DNA of 64,000 nucleotides from Prolixibacteraceae bacterium JC049 (GCA_023369685.1 SACZ01000008.1:186001-250000); one strand, 5' to 3'; positions 35,805 to 46,369 are shown, counted from the stretch's first letter. The notes: generated by a model from the sequence alone, not told the origin. Made by a program: numbers and translations.

Positions 35805-37295
35805 ATGAAGATCATCACGAATCTATTATTAATCTTTTCAATTGGACTTCTCTCGCTGAGTGGAGAAGTGCAGGCGCAAAAGGCTTTAACATTGGATAAA
35901 GCCCTTGAATTTGCAGAGCAGAATAGCCCTGATATGCAAAAATCATTATTCAACCTGGAGCGTTTTCAACAAAACCTGAAAGCACAGAAGCTGGCATTAA
36001 AGTCGAGGTTTTCGTTAACCTTAAATCCTGTTGAATACAGTAACAACCGTCGTTTCGATAACCGTTTATCGCAATGGTATACCAACGAGAGCTTCAGTAC
36101 GTCGGGAACTTTCAGAGTTGATCAGCCAATTCTTCCAACCGATGGTACATTGTCATTAATCAACCGATTCAGTTGGCAGGACAACTCATCGAAAGTTGGT
36201 GGTCAGGATAATGGTAATAAGGCTTTTTCAAATAACCTTTACCTGAGTTTGAACCAACCTCTTTTTACTTACAATAAGCGTAAAATCGAATTGAAATCGT
36301 TGGAGCTGGATTTGGAAAACGCCAATATTGGTTATGCCATGCAGCGATTGAATTTGGAAAAGAGCGTTACTGAGCAGTTTTACAATGTATACATGGCTCA
36401 AATGAACTTAGACATTGCTAACGAAGAGTTGGAAAATGCACGAGCAAACTATGAGATTATTAAAAATAAAGTAGATGCTGGTTTGTCGGCAAAAGAGGAG
36501 TTGTATCAGGCAGAGTTAAACTATGCCAATGCTAAGTCAACTGTTCAGAACCGTCAGGTGAGCATGGAGAATACTAAAGATGCTTTCAAGAACTATATCG
36601 GAATGGATATTCTGGAAGAGATCGTGGTATTAACAGATGTTTCTGTCGATAAAGTACGAATTGATTTAAGTGAAGCTATTGCTTCTGGCTTACGCTCCAG
36701 AATGGAGATTCGTCAGCGTGAGATTGATATGGAGACTTCTCAATTCGATCTAATTAAGGTGAAGGCCATGAACGAATTCAAAGGGGAAGTAAATCTATCG
36801 ATTGGTATTACTGGCGATAACGAGAAATTGGCCGATATCTACGAAAATCCAACTCGTAATCCTAAGGTGTCTCTATCGTTCAATGTTCCAATCTTCGATT
36901 GGGGTGAAAAGAAAGCCCGACTTAAAGCTCAAGAGGCGAGCATGAAATCAAGACAATTGGATTTCGACCAGCAAAAGACAAAAATCGTAATTGATATTAG
37001 AAGAGTATATCGTGATATTCAGAACCAGTTAATCCAGATTGATATTGCCAAACAAAGTGTTCGCAATGCCGAGTTAACTTACGAGATTAACAAAGAGAAA
37101 TACCAGAATGGCGATTTAACAGGTATGCAGTTGAATCAATACCAGAATCAGTTGTCACAAAAGAAGATCGCTTACTCGCAAGCATTAATCAATTACAAAA
37201 TTCAACTACTGAATATGAAGGTGCAGACTTTATACGACTACACCGAGCAGAAAGCAATTGTACCTCAGGAGTTGTACATGTACGAAGTAAAATAG
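35805..37295 (+). CDS. TolC-family outer-membrane efflux protein
   Basis: A 496-residue outer-membrane channel. Signal peptide 1-25 (ending EVQA-Q), then two long helical-hairpin repeats with heptad-rich segments (NLEKSVTEQFYNVYMAQMNLDIA, and again from about 390) and SLSFNVPIFDWGEKKARLKAQ, the typical OEP motif. The homologues form a trimeric channel-tunnel used by both RND and ABC exporters, which suits its place between the ABC and RND genes. It starts 20 bp after the permease gene. Confidence 0.92.
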   Translation: MKIITNLLLIFSIGLLSLSGEVQAQKALTLDKALEFAEQNSPDMQKSLFNLERFQQNLKAQKLALKSRFSLTLNPVEYSNNRRFDNRLSQWYTNESFSTSGTFRVDQPILPTDGTLSLINRFSWQDNSSKVGGQDNGNKAFSNNLYLSLNQPLFTYNKRKIELKSLELDLENANIGYAMQRLNLEKSVTEQFYNVYMAQMNLDIANEELENARANYEIIKNKVDAGLSAKEELYQAELNYANAKSTVQNRQVSMENTKDAFKNYIGMDILEEIVVLTDVSVDKVRIDLSEAIASGLRSRMEIRQREIDMETSQFDLIKVKAMNEFKGEVNLSIGITGDNEKLADIYENPTRNPKVSLSFNVPIFDWGEKKARLKAQEASMKSRQLDFDQQKTKIVIDIRRVYRDIQNQLIQIDIAKQSVRNAELTYEINKEKYQNGDLTGMQLNQYQNQLSQKKIAYSQALINYKIQLLNMKVQTLYDYTEQKAIVPQELYMYEVK

Positions 37296-37332
37296 AACAC
37301 CAATTAGTCAAATCTAAATAAATCGAATAAAG

Positions 37333-38391
37333 ATGAAACGCCAATTTATATACATAGCAGCAATTTCAGTATTACTGGGAATTACCTCTTGTGGGAAGCA
37401 AGACGAAAATGAAAAAACAGAACTGGCAGTACCAGTTTCGGTAGAAGACCTAAAAGTAGGTTCTATCAAGAAATATGTAAATACTACAGGTACCGCTTTG
37501 GCTGCTTACGATATTGAATTAAAAACAGAAATCGCAGGTCGTTACCAGTTGCAAACCAACCCGGCTACCAATCGTCCTTACAAATTGGGCGATAAGGTTA
37601 AGAAGGGAGATGTTATCATTCGTTTAGAAGATAAAGAGTATGAAAACTCAATTGCTATCGATGCTAAGAAATTAGACCTGGAGATTAACGAACAAGAGAA
37701 TAAGAAACAGAAATCGTTATACGAAAAAGGTGGTGTTACTTTGCGCGAAATGCGTAATTCTGAAGTTCAGCTTACCAATGCACGTTATGGTTTCTCAAAT
37801 GCACAGCTAAAATTAGAGAAGATGGCAGTGGTTGCTCCTTTCGACGGAGTAATTGTTGAGCTTCCTTATTTCACTCCAAATACAAAAATCGCTTCAGGTC
37901 AGTCAATGGTTAAATTGATGGACTACTCGAATATGTACATGGAAATCAATCTTCCTGAAAAGTCGATAGTAGAAGTGAAAACTGGTCAGCATGTAAATAT
38001 TACCAACTATACATTACCTGAAGATACATTAAAAGGTGTTATCAGCGAATTGTCTCCTGCTATTAGCACTGAAACACGTACGTTTAAAGGGAAATTGAAG
38101 ATTGAAAATCCTCGTTTGTTATTGCGTCCGGGTATGTTTGTTAAAGCCGACATCGAAGTAGATAGTCGCGATAGTGTATTGGTTATTCCAAAGAGGATGA
38201 TCATCTCAAGCGGAAGAGGAAAAAGAGTTTTTGTGGTTGAAAAGAGTGCTGCTCGCGAGCGTCGAATCAAAACTGGTTTAGAGAATCAGGATATGGTTGA
38301 GGTGAAGTCGGGATTAAAAGCTAAAGAAAGATTAGTGGTTAAAGGATTCGAGACTTTACGTAATGGATCGAAAGTGAAGATTCTGAAGTAG
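37333..38391 (+). CDS. RND periplasmic adaptor lipoprotein (membrane fusion protein)
   Basis: A 352-residue HlyD/AcrA-type adaptor. MKRQFIYIAAISVLLGITSC ends in a lipobox with Cys20, so it is a lipoprotein. It has a split biotinyl-lipoyl domain (NRPYKLGDKVKKGDVIIRLEDKEYE and KMAVVAPFDGVIVE), a helical hairpin between them, a beta-barrel domain and a membrane-proximal domain (VLVIPKRMIISSGRGKRVFVVE). Connects the TolC protein to the RND pump genes that follow. Confidence 0.92.
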   Translation: MKRQFIYIAAISVLLGITSCGKQDENEKTELAVPVSVEDLKVGSIKKYVNTTGTALAAYDIELKTEIAGRYQLQTNPATNRPYKLGDKVKKGDVIIRLEDKEYENSIAIDAKKLDLEINEQENKKQKSLYEKGGVTLREMRNSEVQLTNARYGFSNAQLKLEKMAVVAPFDGVIVELPYFTPNTKIASGQSMVKLMDYSNMYMEINLPEKSIVEVKTGQHVNITNYTLPEDTLKGVISELSPAISTETRTFKGKLKIENPRLLLRPGMFVKADIEVDSRDSVLVIPKRMIISSGRGKRVFVVEKSAARERRIKTGLENQDMVEVKSGLKAKERLVVKGFETLRNGSKVKILK

Positions 38392-38436
38392 TGAGCATTA
38401 ACCGTTACTTTTAATCAACGACAAAATCATTTCATT

Positions 38437-41400
38437 ATGAAGAAATTAACACAGTTTTCAGTGAATTTCCCTATCACCATACTTATGGTTGTGTTCGGGG
38501 TGATTTTGCTGGGAATTATATCATATGATAAGTTGGGAGTAGATCTGTTTCCCGACTTGAATAACCCACGCATTTTTGTGGAGATAAAAGCTGGAGAGCG
38601 ACCTCCTGAGGAGATTGAACAACAGTTTGTTGAGAATATTGAAGCATTAGCAATTCGTCAGAAAGATGTGTTGCAAGTATCGTCTATTACAAAAGTTGGT
38701 TCGGCACAAATTACAGTAGAGTATGGCTGGAACAAAGATATGGACGAAGCATTTCTGGATTTACAGAAAGCACTTAATGCTTTTAACCAGAAGGCCAAGT
38801 TAGACGAGTTGTTGATAACTCAACACGATCCTAATACGGCTCCAGTAGTATTGGTATCGATGACCCATGCCAATATTACCGACATGAACGAGCTGAGAAA
38901 GGTTTCGGAAAACTATATCCGAAACGAGTTGGTTCGTTTAGAAGGTGTGGCCGAGGTTGAACTTTCGGGGCAAGAAGAGAGCGAAGTAATCATCAACACC
39001 AACGATTACCTGTTGAAAGCTTTTCAGCTTACTCTTGATGAAGTAAGTCAGAAGATTCAGAGCCATAACCGTACAATGTCTGGAGGTAAAGTAACCGAAA
39101 TGGGAACGCAGTACATTGTAAAAGGAGTAAGTTTATTGGAAGATGAAGAAGATTTCGAGAATCTGATTGTCGGTTATAGAAAAGTAGATGCGACTAAAAA
39201 TACCAATGCACAAACAGCAGAAGGAACCAAGGCTCCTATCTACTTGCGCGATGTAGCTACAGTAACCTTTGCCAATAAAGAGCCTCTGAACATTGTTCGA
39301 ATCAATGGAGAACGTTGCATTGGCCTTTCTATTTACAAAGAGACTCGTTACAACACGGTTAAAGCCGTTGAGCAAATTACCAAAGAACTGAATAGTATTG
39401 AAAAAGCGCTTCCGGGCTATAAATTTGAGATGATTTCCAACCAGGGAACATTCATTGGCGAAGCAGTGGGAGAAGTAGGAGAGACTGCGATTATTGGTAT
39501 TATTCTGGCCATTTTTGTGCTATTCATCTTCTTACGCCGAGTAGGAACTACTTTTATTGTGAGTGTAGCCATTCCAATTTCAATTATTGCCACATTTAAC
39601 CTGATGTATTTCAACCATCTTACCCTGAATATAATGACTCTGGGTGGTTTGGCGCTTGGTGCAGGTATGCTGGTGGATAATGCCATTGTGGTTATCGAGA
39701 ACATATTCCGAAATCATGAAAATGGAATGAGTGTTCGCGATGCAGCCATCAAGGGTACTGCAGAAGTAGGGGGGGCAATTACTGCCTCTACGCTGACAAC
39801 GATTGTGGTATTCTTACCAATTGTTTATTTGCATGGAGCATCGGGCGAGCTATTTAAAGATCAGGCATGGACAGTTGCCTTCTCTTTATTGTCGTCACTA
39901 TTGGTAGCTATTTTCTTAATTCCGATGTTGTATCATCGAATTTATAAGAAGAAAACAGCACCGGTAAAAGCCAAGTCGGTAAATGTGACCGGATATGGAC
40001 GATTCTTAACAGGAACTCTGAAAAGACGCTGGGCAGTGATATTTGTCGGAGCAGCTTTAGTCGGAGCGGCTGTCTTCGCAGTACCATACATCGGAACAGA
40101 ATTTATGCCGAAATCGGAATCGCTGGAATTTAAGGTGGAGATGAAGATGGCTGAAGGAACTGAGTTGTTCCGTACTGCTGATGCGGCTCATAATATTGAA
40201 ACTTTAGTGAAAGATCTTTTGAAGGAGAACTTAGATAAGGTGTATAGTCATGTCGGTCCAACTTCAGGACTAAGCGGAGGTCAGTCTTCGGTATTCGAAG
40301 GAGAAAATAATGCCTCTTTCCGTGTGTTGTTAAAACCAGAAACAAAAATATCTGCAGCTCGTGCAATTGCTATTCTCGATGAAGCTACAAGCAACATTCC
40401 TGATGTGGAATTGGCCTTTAGCCAAGAGCAAACAGCATTGAATGCCATCTTAGGAACCGATGAAGCTCCTGTTGTTGTTGAGGTAAAAGGTGAAGAGTTG
40501 GATGAGATTGAAAAAATCACCGAGCAGGTTCAAGAGCGAATGAATAAAGTGCAAGGTCTTTTCAATGTGCAAACATCCATAGAAAATGGAGCACCAGAGG
40601 TAGAGATCGTTGTAGACAGGCTTAAAGCAGGAATTCACAATGTAAATATCAATACAATAGTTAGTCAGGTAAAAGCACAGTTGGAAGGTCAGGAAGCCGG
40701 ACAAATGGAGCGTGATGGCGAAATGCGTAACATCACTCTTAAGTTACCTGAAAAAGGCTTGGTAGATATTTCGAACTTAGTAGTTAAGAGTGGAACACAG
40801 GAGTTCCGTTTAAGTGAACTGGCCGAGATTAAGTATTCTGTTTCACCGAAAGAGATTTATCGTCGTAATCAAAGTCGAATTGGTAAAGTAATGGCTCAGG
40901 TGAATAAAGGTGTTACCTTAGAGCATGTGGCAAAAGATATTCGCACAGCTGTTGCCGATATCGCATTGCCAGCCAATTATACGATTAAAGTAACAGGAGA
41001 AGAGGAGAAGCGTGCCGAGTCGATGCATAACCTGTTATTTGCAATGTTGCTATCCATAGTGTTGGTATACATGGTAATGGCTTCTCAATTCGAATCGTTG
41101 ATTCACCCATTTACCATCCTATTAACTATTCCGTTAGCAGTTGTTGGAGCCATCTTCATCTTCCTGTTTATGGGACAAACATTGAACATGATGGCGATTA
41201 TCGGAATCATCATGTTGGTGGGTATTGCTGTTAACGACTCCATAATTCTGGTGGATAGAATAAATCAGTTAAAAGCGACTGGTTTGGCAAGAACACAAGC
41301 CATCATAGAAGCCGGACAACAACGTATTCGTCCAATTATGATGACCAGTTTAACAACTATTTTGGCATTGTTGCCACTTACAATTGGTTTTGGTCAAAGT

Positions 41401-41541
41401 GCTTCGTTGCGTTCGCCAATGGCATTGGCTGTAATTGGTGGTTTGGTAACTTCTACACTGTTAACCTTGGTTGTTATTCCTTGTGTTTACGATGTATTCG
41501 ATCGTTTAAAAGATGCCATTGTTGGCAAGCAAGAAGAGTAG
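38437..41541 (+). CDS. RND efflux permease (HAE-1 family)
   Basis: A 1034-residue resistance-nodulation-division pump with the standard twelve-helix, two-loop layout: first helix at 10-30, PDLNNPRIFVEIKAGERPPEEIE, helices 2-6 from about 340 with GMLVDNAIVVIENIFRN in helix 4, helix 7 near 535, and helices 8-12 from about 865 with GIAVNDSIILVDRINQLK in helix 10. It is full length and intact. It is the first of two adjacent RND genes; the second carries an extra ATPase. They may form a heterotrimer, as in MdtBC. Confidence 0.93.
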   Translation: MKKLTQFSVNFPITILMVVFGVILLGIISYDKLGVDLFPDLNNPRIFVEIKAGERPPEEIEQQFVENIEALAIRQKDVLQVSSITKVGSAQITVEYGWNKDMDEAFLDLQKALNAFNQKAKLDELLITQHDPNTAPVVLVSMTHANITDMNELRKVSENYIRNELVRLEGVAEVELSGQEESEVIINTNDYLLKAFQLTLDEVSQKIQSHNRTMSGGKVTEMGTQYIVKGVSLLEDEEDFENLIVGYRKVDATKNTNAQTAEGTKAPIYLRDVATVTFANKEPLNIVRINGERCIGLSIYKETRYNTVKAVEQITKELNSIEKALPGYKFEMISNQGTFIGEAVGEVGETAIIGIILAIFVLFIFLRRVGTTFIVSVAIPISIIATFNLMYFNHLTLNIMTLGGLALGAGMLVDNAIVVIENIFRNHENGMSVRDAAIKGTAEVGGAITASTLTTIVVFLPIVYLHGASGELFKDQAWTVAFSLLSSLLVAIFLIPMLYHRIYKKKTAPVKAKSVNVTGYGRFLTGTLKRRWAVIFVGAALVGAAVFAVPYIGTEFMPKSESLEFKVEMKMAEGTELFRTADAAHNIETLVKDLLKENLDKVYSHVGPTSGLSGGQSSVFEGENNASFRVLLKPETKISAARAIAILDEATSNIPDVELAFSQEQTALNAILGTDEAPVVVEVKGEELDEIEKITEQVQERMNKVQGLFNVQTSIENGAPEVEIVVDRLKAGIHNVNINTIVSQVKAQLEGQEAGQMERDGEMRNITLKLPEKGLVDISNLVVKSGTQEFRLSELAEIKYSVSPKEIYRRNQSRIGKVMAQVNKGVTLEHVAKDIRTAVADIALPANYTIKVTGEEEKRAESMHNLLFAMLLSIVLVYMVMASQFESLIHPFTILLTIPLAVVGAIFIFLFMGQTLNMMAIIGIIMLVGIAVNDSIILVDRINQLKATGLARTQAIIEAGQQRIRPIMMTSLTTILALLPLTIGFGQSASLRSPMALAVIGGLVTSTLLTLVVIPCVYDVFDRLKDAIVGKQEE

Positions 41542-41594
41542 TTCAATAGTATTTTCTGGGTGTAATATTCAGAAGAGAATAAAATTTTAAACAG

Positions 41595-44500
41595 ATGAAT
41601 TTTATTATAAAACGAAAAGTTTTAATCAGCATGTTGTTTATCGGGCTGTCGCTTTTGGGCTACATCTCGTACAAGCAATTGCCGGTTGAACTTCAACCTA
41701 ATACTGAACTACCGGTACTTTATGTGCAAATTTCATCGGCAACAGAGGTTACTCCGAAATATTTCGAGAATCAGGCTGTGATACCAGTGGAAGGAGCTGT
41801 AGGTACAATGGAGGGCATTGAATCCATCGAATCGTGGATTTATGCCCGACAAGCTTCCATAATGGTTCAGTTTAAGAAGAATGTAAGCTTTAAATATACT
41901 TTCCTGAAGCTGCAGGAAAAGATTGATCAGATTAAAAGCACACTACCCGAAGGATTCTATGTTCAGGTGAATAAGGTGGACATGCAACAGTTGTCCAACC
42001 AATTTATGGAACTGCAAATTCGTGGTAGTGGAGGAACCGACAGGGTACGTAATGTGGCCGATCAGGAGATAAAGCCTGAGTTGGAAAATCTGGATGGTAT
42101 TGCTTCGGCCAATATTTATGGTGGTAAGCAAAAATCCATAGAAGTAGAAGTAGACAAAGCAGCATGTGAGGCTTATGGAATTACTGCTTCACAAATCAGA
42201 TCTGCTTTAAGTCAGAATTCTAAGAACAGAACATTTTCAGGTTATCTGCACGAGACTGGAAAACAGTATTTCGTTCATGTTACGGCTGAATACAGCAGTG
42301 TAAATGATATCGAAGATATTGTTTTGGCTAAAGGTCCAATTCTATTGAAAGACGTAGCAGAGGTTAGCTTCGGTGTAAAAGAAGAAACCAGCTATAGCCG
42401 TGTAAATGGTAAAGATGCTGTGTCGATGCTATTGGTGAGCGATGCGCAAACCAACCTGATTGATCTTTCGCATAGAACAACAGAGTTGTTGGATAAACTA
42501 AATGCAAAATTGTCGCCTTCTGATATTCAGATTGTAGTTCAGGAAAACTCTGCCGAAGAGATGGAGAAGAACATCAATCAGATTATCCAACTAGCGTTGC
42601 TGGGAGGATTGTTGGCCATCTTTGTATTGTGGATGTTCTTAAAGAATATTCGCTTGGTAGCGTTCATTGCATTATCGATGCCAATCTCTATTTATACCGC
42701 ATTTAACTTCTTTTATGCAGCAGGTATTTCAATCAACAGTTTAACACTGGTGGGAATGGCGTTGGCTATTGGAATGTTGCTGGATAATAGTGTAGTGGTG
42801 CTGGAGAATATTTACCGGCTTTCGTCCAATAAGACAAATGTAGATGAAGCCGTAACGCAGGGAACCAAAGAGGTGTGGCGCTCTATCTTAGCAGCTACAT
42901 TTACTACAATAACTGTGTTCTTACCATTTGTTTTTTCTGACAACTTCTTAATTAAGATGTTGGGTAAAAACATTGGAGTATCTATTATTTCAACATTGGT
43001 AGTTTCACTGTTGGTAGCATTGTTGCTCATTCCAATGGTTGCTCACTATCTATTGAGAAAAAAGCAGTCGGTAAAAATATTCTACGAGAAAGTAACAACA
43101 AACAACCGCATTATTCAGGTTTATGTGTTGTTCTTAAAAGCGTGTATGCGTTATCCGGCCAGAACCATCATTGGCGCTGTAGTCTTCTTCTTCTTGACTG
43201 TGATTACAGTAATGGCCATAAGTGTAAACTCACAGAAAGAAGTTCAGAAAGATCAGTTCAGTTTGTATGTAACCATGCCATCGGGAAGTAGCTTAGATGC
43301 TACCGATGACGTGACACGTAGTGTGGAAACACGTTTGGAAGGAGTAGCTGAAATTCAGGATGTAATCTGTAAGGTGAAAGAAGAAGAAGCCATTGTTACC
43401 ATTAAACTGAAAGAAAAATTTGAGGAGATTGCTAAACGCGAAATAGCTGAGATAAAATCGGATGTAGAAAAGCGTGCAAAAGGAGTTGCTCGTGCACAGA
43501 TCAGTTTATCACAGCCTACTTCAAGTAAGAGTTTCCGTGGTGGCGGTGGTTCCAGAATGAAAGGCTTTAATAAATTGATGGGAATCGGTAATAACGAGGA
43601 ACACATCATTATTAAAGGCCAGGATTTCGATTTAATGCGCGATGTTGCGGAAGATATAAAGTACTATGTGGAAAATTTAGAGTCGGTACGTTCTACCAAT
43701 ATCAGTAGTTCACGAAATCGCCCTGAAATCCACTTACTTTTCAATTCTCTTTTATTGACTGAATATGGTATTCAGCTGAGCTCAATTGCTTCTGAATTCA
43801 ATTCTTTCTCACGAGAATTTTCTTCCAATGTGAAGTTTAAGCATGGTACCGATGAGTACGATATCATGATTAAAGAGAAAGGAGCTGAAGAGGCCGAACA
43901 TAAAGCGAAAAGCGTAGAAGATTTACGTCGAATGCAAATTAAAGATCCTCAGGGAGGAATTCACGATTTGCAGGAGTTGGCTCGCGTGCTTTATTCAAGT
44001 GGAATGGCTAACATTCGCAGAGTAAATCAGGAAAAGCAAATCGAGATTTACTACCGATTCGCCAATGAGGCACAACAATCGAAAGATCTGTTGGAGTCGT
44101 ACCGTAGAGAGATTGATGATATCATTGCAGCTTATAATCTGCCTTCTGGCGTTGCCGTTGAGGTGGTACACGAGGAAGACCCATTCAAAGATTTCAAGTT
44201 TTTGATATTGGCTGCGTTCATCTTAATCTTTATGATTTTGGCATCGGTATTCGAATCAATATCTATTCCATTTGTACTATTATTCTCTATTCCGTTGGCA
44301 GCTATTGGCTCGTTCTTGGGATTAATTTTCACAGGAAACAGCTTGTTCAATGCCAACACGCTAACCGGATTCCTAATCTTACTGGGAGTTGTGGTGAATA
44401 ACGGAATTATCTTAATCGATTATACGCAGATTTTACGCCGAAAAGGGTACCGAAAAACACGTGCCTTGATGATGGCTGGAATCTCAAGGGTACGGCCAAT

Positions 44501-46313
44501 CTTGATTACTGCAATTACTACAATTATTGCTCTGTTCCCATTAGCAATGGGCGATGCAGAGTATGTAGGAGTAATTGGAGCACCGTTTGCCATTACGGTA
44601 ATAGGTGGTTTGGCACTTAGTACTGTATTGACACTGGTATTTATTCCAACATTCTATTCTGGATTGGAAGGGGCATTAAACTGGATGCGCAATTTACCAT
44701 TAGCCATTAAGCTACTTAATTATGCATTGATGATTGGTAGTGGAGCATATATTTACTTGGAGATTGATTCATTCATTTATCAGATGATTTGTGTGGTGCT
44801 GACAATTGTGCTGGTGCCTGGAATTACTTACTTCGTGATGAGTAGTTTGAGACGAGCAAGTACTCGCATCATCGATGAGGAAGAAGAGTTGATTATTAAG
44901 ATCCAGAATTTGGTGAAGATCTACGAGCGTCCGGGCAGATTTGTACGTGAGTGGCGTGGTGGTATTGCCATACGCGAACATGCAGGTGTTGCCAAAACAT
45001 TTACTCGTTTAAGCGACTTCAAAGAGTTGATTTGGCAAATTCCTTTATTGGGATTCTTAATCTACTTCACATTCATATATATGGAAAATGGCATATGGAT
45101 GTTCTTGGTTTCTCATGCTGTTTTCTTCATGGCATTTGGTGTTTGGCATCCAATTCGCTTGTGGCTATTGGCTCGCAGACGTAATGCCGGAAAAGAAGAA
45201 GATGGTGGACTTGTAAAATGGGGAACCCGACTATTGTTATGGGGATTGCCATTGATTTTCATTTTTCAGTTTGATAGAAAATGGGATGATATTGGCGGAG
45301 TAATTCTTATCGGAGTACTTTGGTTCTTGGCAATTTTGATTTTTATCTCTTCAGAATATATCCATAAAAGAAAAATCAATATCGATCGAATTACTGGTCG
45401 CTTAGGAGGTTTACGTCGAGGATATTTCCGTTTGGTGAAAAAGATTCCGGTAATTGGAAAACGCAAAGTTCCATTCAAAGCTCTAAATGGAGTATCGCTT
45501 GAAATAAAAACGGGTATGTTCGGATTACTTGGTCCTAACGGTGCTGGTAAATCGACTATGATGCGCGTGATCTGCGGTATTTTCGAACAGAGTTACGGTA
45601 AGATCTGGATCAATGGAAAAGATACTCAGAAATACCGTGAAGAGCTGCAAGGATTGATTGGTTACCTACCTCAGGAATTTGGTACCTACGAGAATATGTC
45701 GGCATACGAATTCCTGGATTATCAGGCAATGCTGAAAGGTATCAAAGATGAGAAAATACGTTCGGAGCGTTTAGAGTATGTATTGAAAGCAGTGCATATG
45801 TTCGAGCGCAAGGATGAGAAAATTGGAGCCTTCTCTGGTGGTATGAAGCAACGTATTGGTATTGCTCAAATTCTGTTGCATTTGCCTCGTATTTTGGTGG
45901 TAGATGAGCCAACTGCAGGACTTGACCCACGTGAACGTATTCGCTTTAGAAACTTGTTAGTAGAGTTAAGTCGTGAGCGTATTGTGATCTTCTCAACTCA
46001 CATCATCGAGGATATCTCTAGTTCATGTAATCAGGTGGCTGTAATTAACCGTGGACAGGTTCGTTATACCGGCGATCCACAAGACATGGTACACCTGGGT
46101 GAAGGATTAGTATGGCAGTTTACCATTCCTGCAAGTGAGTGGGAAGATATGGAGGATAAACATATGGTAGTACACCACATGCAAGATGGCGACGAAATTC
46201 GCATCCGTTGTCTGGCCGAAGAGGCACCAACAGAAGATGCAATAGCTGTAACTCCACATCTGGAAGATGCTTATTTATGCTTGTTGAAGGGATTAAGCAA
46301 CAAGAATAAATAG
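41595..46313 (+). CDS. RND permease fused to an ABC ATPase (1572 residues, hybrid transporter)
   Basis: Residues 1-1030 are a complete RND permease: helix 1 at 8-28, helices 2-6 at 329-490 with IGMLLDNSVVVLENIYR, helix 7 at 522-544, helices 8-12 at 868-1028 with GVVVNNGIILIDYTQILRRK. Two more helices follow (1036-1083), then IIKIQNLVKIYERPG (1100-1114), which looks like the first strand and A-loop (Tyr1110) of an ABC ATPase. After four further helices (1145-1252) comes the ATPase core: Walker A GPNGAGKS (1313-1320), Gln1360, signature SGGMKQR (1414-1420), Walker B VVDEPT (1435-1440) and His1469. Every membrane block is even in number, so the ATPase stays cytoplasmic. The frame is continuous and the ATPase is paralogous to the one at 31546. 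I know of no described RND-ABC fusion. Confidence 0.88.
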   Translation: MNFIIKRKVLISMLFIGLSLLGYISYKQLPVELQPNTELPVLYVQISSATEVTPKYFENQAVIPVEGAVGTMEGIESIESWIYARQASIMVQFKKNVSFKYTFLKLQEKIDQIKSTLPEGFYVQVNKVDMQQLSNQFMELQIRGSGGTDRVRNVADQEIKPELENLDGIASANIYGGKQKSIEVEVDKAACEAYGITASQIRSALSQNSKNRTFSGYLHETGKQYFVHVTAEYSSVNDIEDIVLAKGPILLKDVAEVSFGVKEETSYSRVNGKDAVSMLLVSDAQTNLIDLSHRTTELLDKLNAKLSPSDIQIVVQENSAEEMEKNINQIIQLALLGGLLAIFVLWMFLKNIRLVAFIALSMPISIYTAFNFFYAAGISINSLTLVGMALAIGMLLDNSVVVLENIYRLSSNKTNVDEAVTQGTKEVWRSILAATFTTITVFLPFVFSDNFLIKMLGKNIGVSIISTLVVSLLVALLLIPMVAHYLLRKKQSVKIFYEKVTTNNRIIQVYVLFLKACMRYPARTIIGAVVFFFLTVITVMAISVNSQKEVQKDQFSLYVTMPSGSSLDATDDVTRSVETRLEGVAEIQDVICKVKEEEAIVTIKLKEKFEEIAKREIAEIKSDVEKRAKGVARAQISLSQPTSSKSFRGGGGSRMKGFNKLMGIGNNEEHIIIKGQDFDLMRDVAEDIKYYVENLESVRSTNISSSRNRPEIHLLFNSLLLTEYGIQLSSIASEFNSFSREFSSNVKFKHGTDEYDIMIKEKGAEEAEHKAKSVEDLRRMQIKDPQGGIHDLQELARVLYSSGMANIRRVNQEKQIEIYYRFANEAQQSKDLLESYRREIDDIIAAYNLPSGVAVEVVHEEDPFKDFKFLILAAFILIFMILASVFESISIPFVLLFSIPLAAIGSFLGLIFTGNSLFNANTLTGFLILLGVVVNNGIILIDYTQILRRKGYRKTRALMMAGISRVRPILITAITTIIALFPLAMGDAEYVGVIGAPFAITVIGGLALSTVLTLVFIPTFYSGLEGALNWMRNLPLAIKLLNYALMIGSGAYIYLEIDSFIYQMICVVLTIVLVPGITYFVMSSLRRASTRIIDEEEELIIKIQNLVKIYERPGRFVREWRGGIAIREHAGVAKTFTRLSDFKELIWQIPLLGFLIYFTFIYMENGIWMFLVSHAVFFMAFGVWHPIRLWLLARRRNAGKEEDGGLVKWGTRLLLWGLPLIFIFQFDRKWDDIGGVILIGVLWFLAILIFISSEYIHKRKINIDRITGRLGGLRRGYFRLVKKIPVIGKRKVPFKALNGVSLEIKTGMFGLLGPNGAGKSTMMRVICGIFEQSYGKIWINGKDTQKYREELQGLIGYLPQEFGTYENMSAYEFLDYQAMLKGIKDEKIRSERLEYVLKAVHMFERKDEKIGAFSGGMKQRIGIAQILLHLPRILVVDEPTAGLDPRERIRFRNLLVELSRERIVIFSTHIIEDISSSCNQVAVINRGQVRYTGDPQDMVHLGEGLVWQFTIPASEWEDMEDKHMVVHHMQDGDEIRIRCLAEEAPTEDAIAVTPHLEDAYLCLLKGLSNKNK

Positions 46314-46369
46314 ATGGTAATAAAATTAGAACAGGTGGTGTTGAGGCACCACCTACTAAATATTTTGAT

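Noticed and set aside
44680-44900. Frameshift or lost stop joining an RND gene to a separate ABC gene
   Set aside because: The frame is continuous, the join is built of plausible helices rather than random sequence, and no start codon with a ribosome-binding context precedes the ATPase core.
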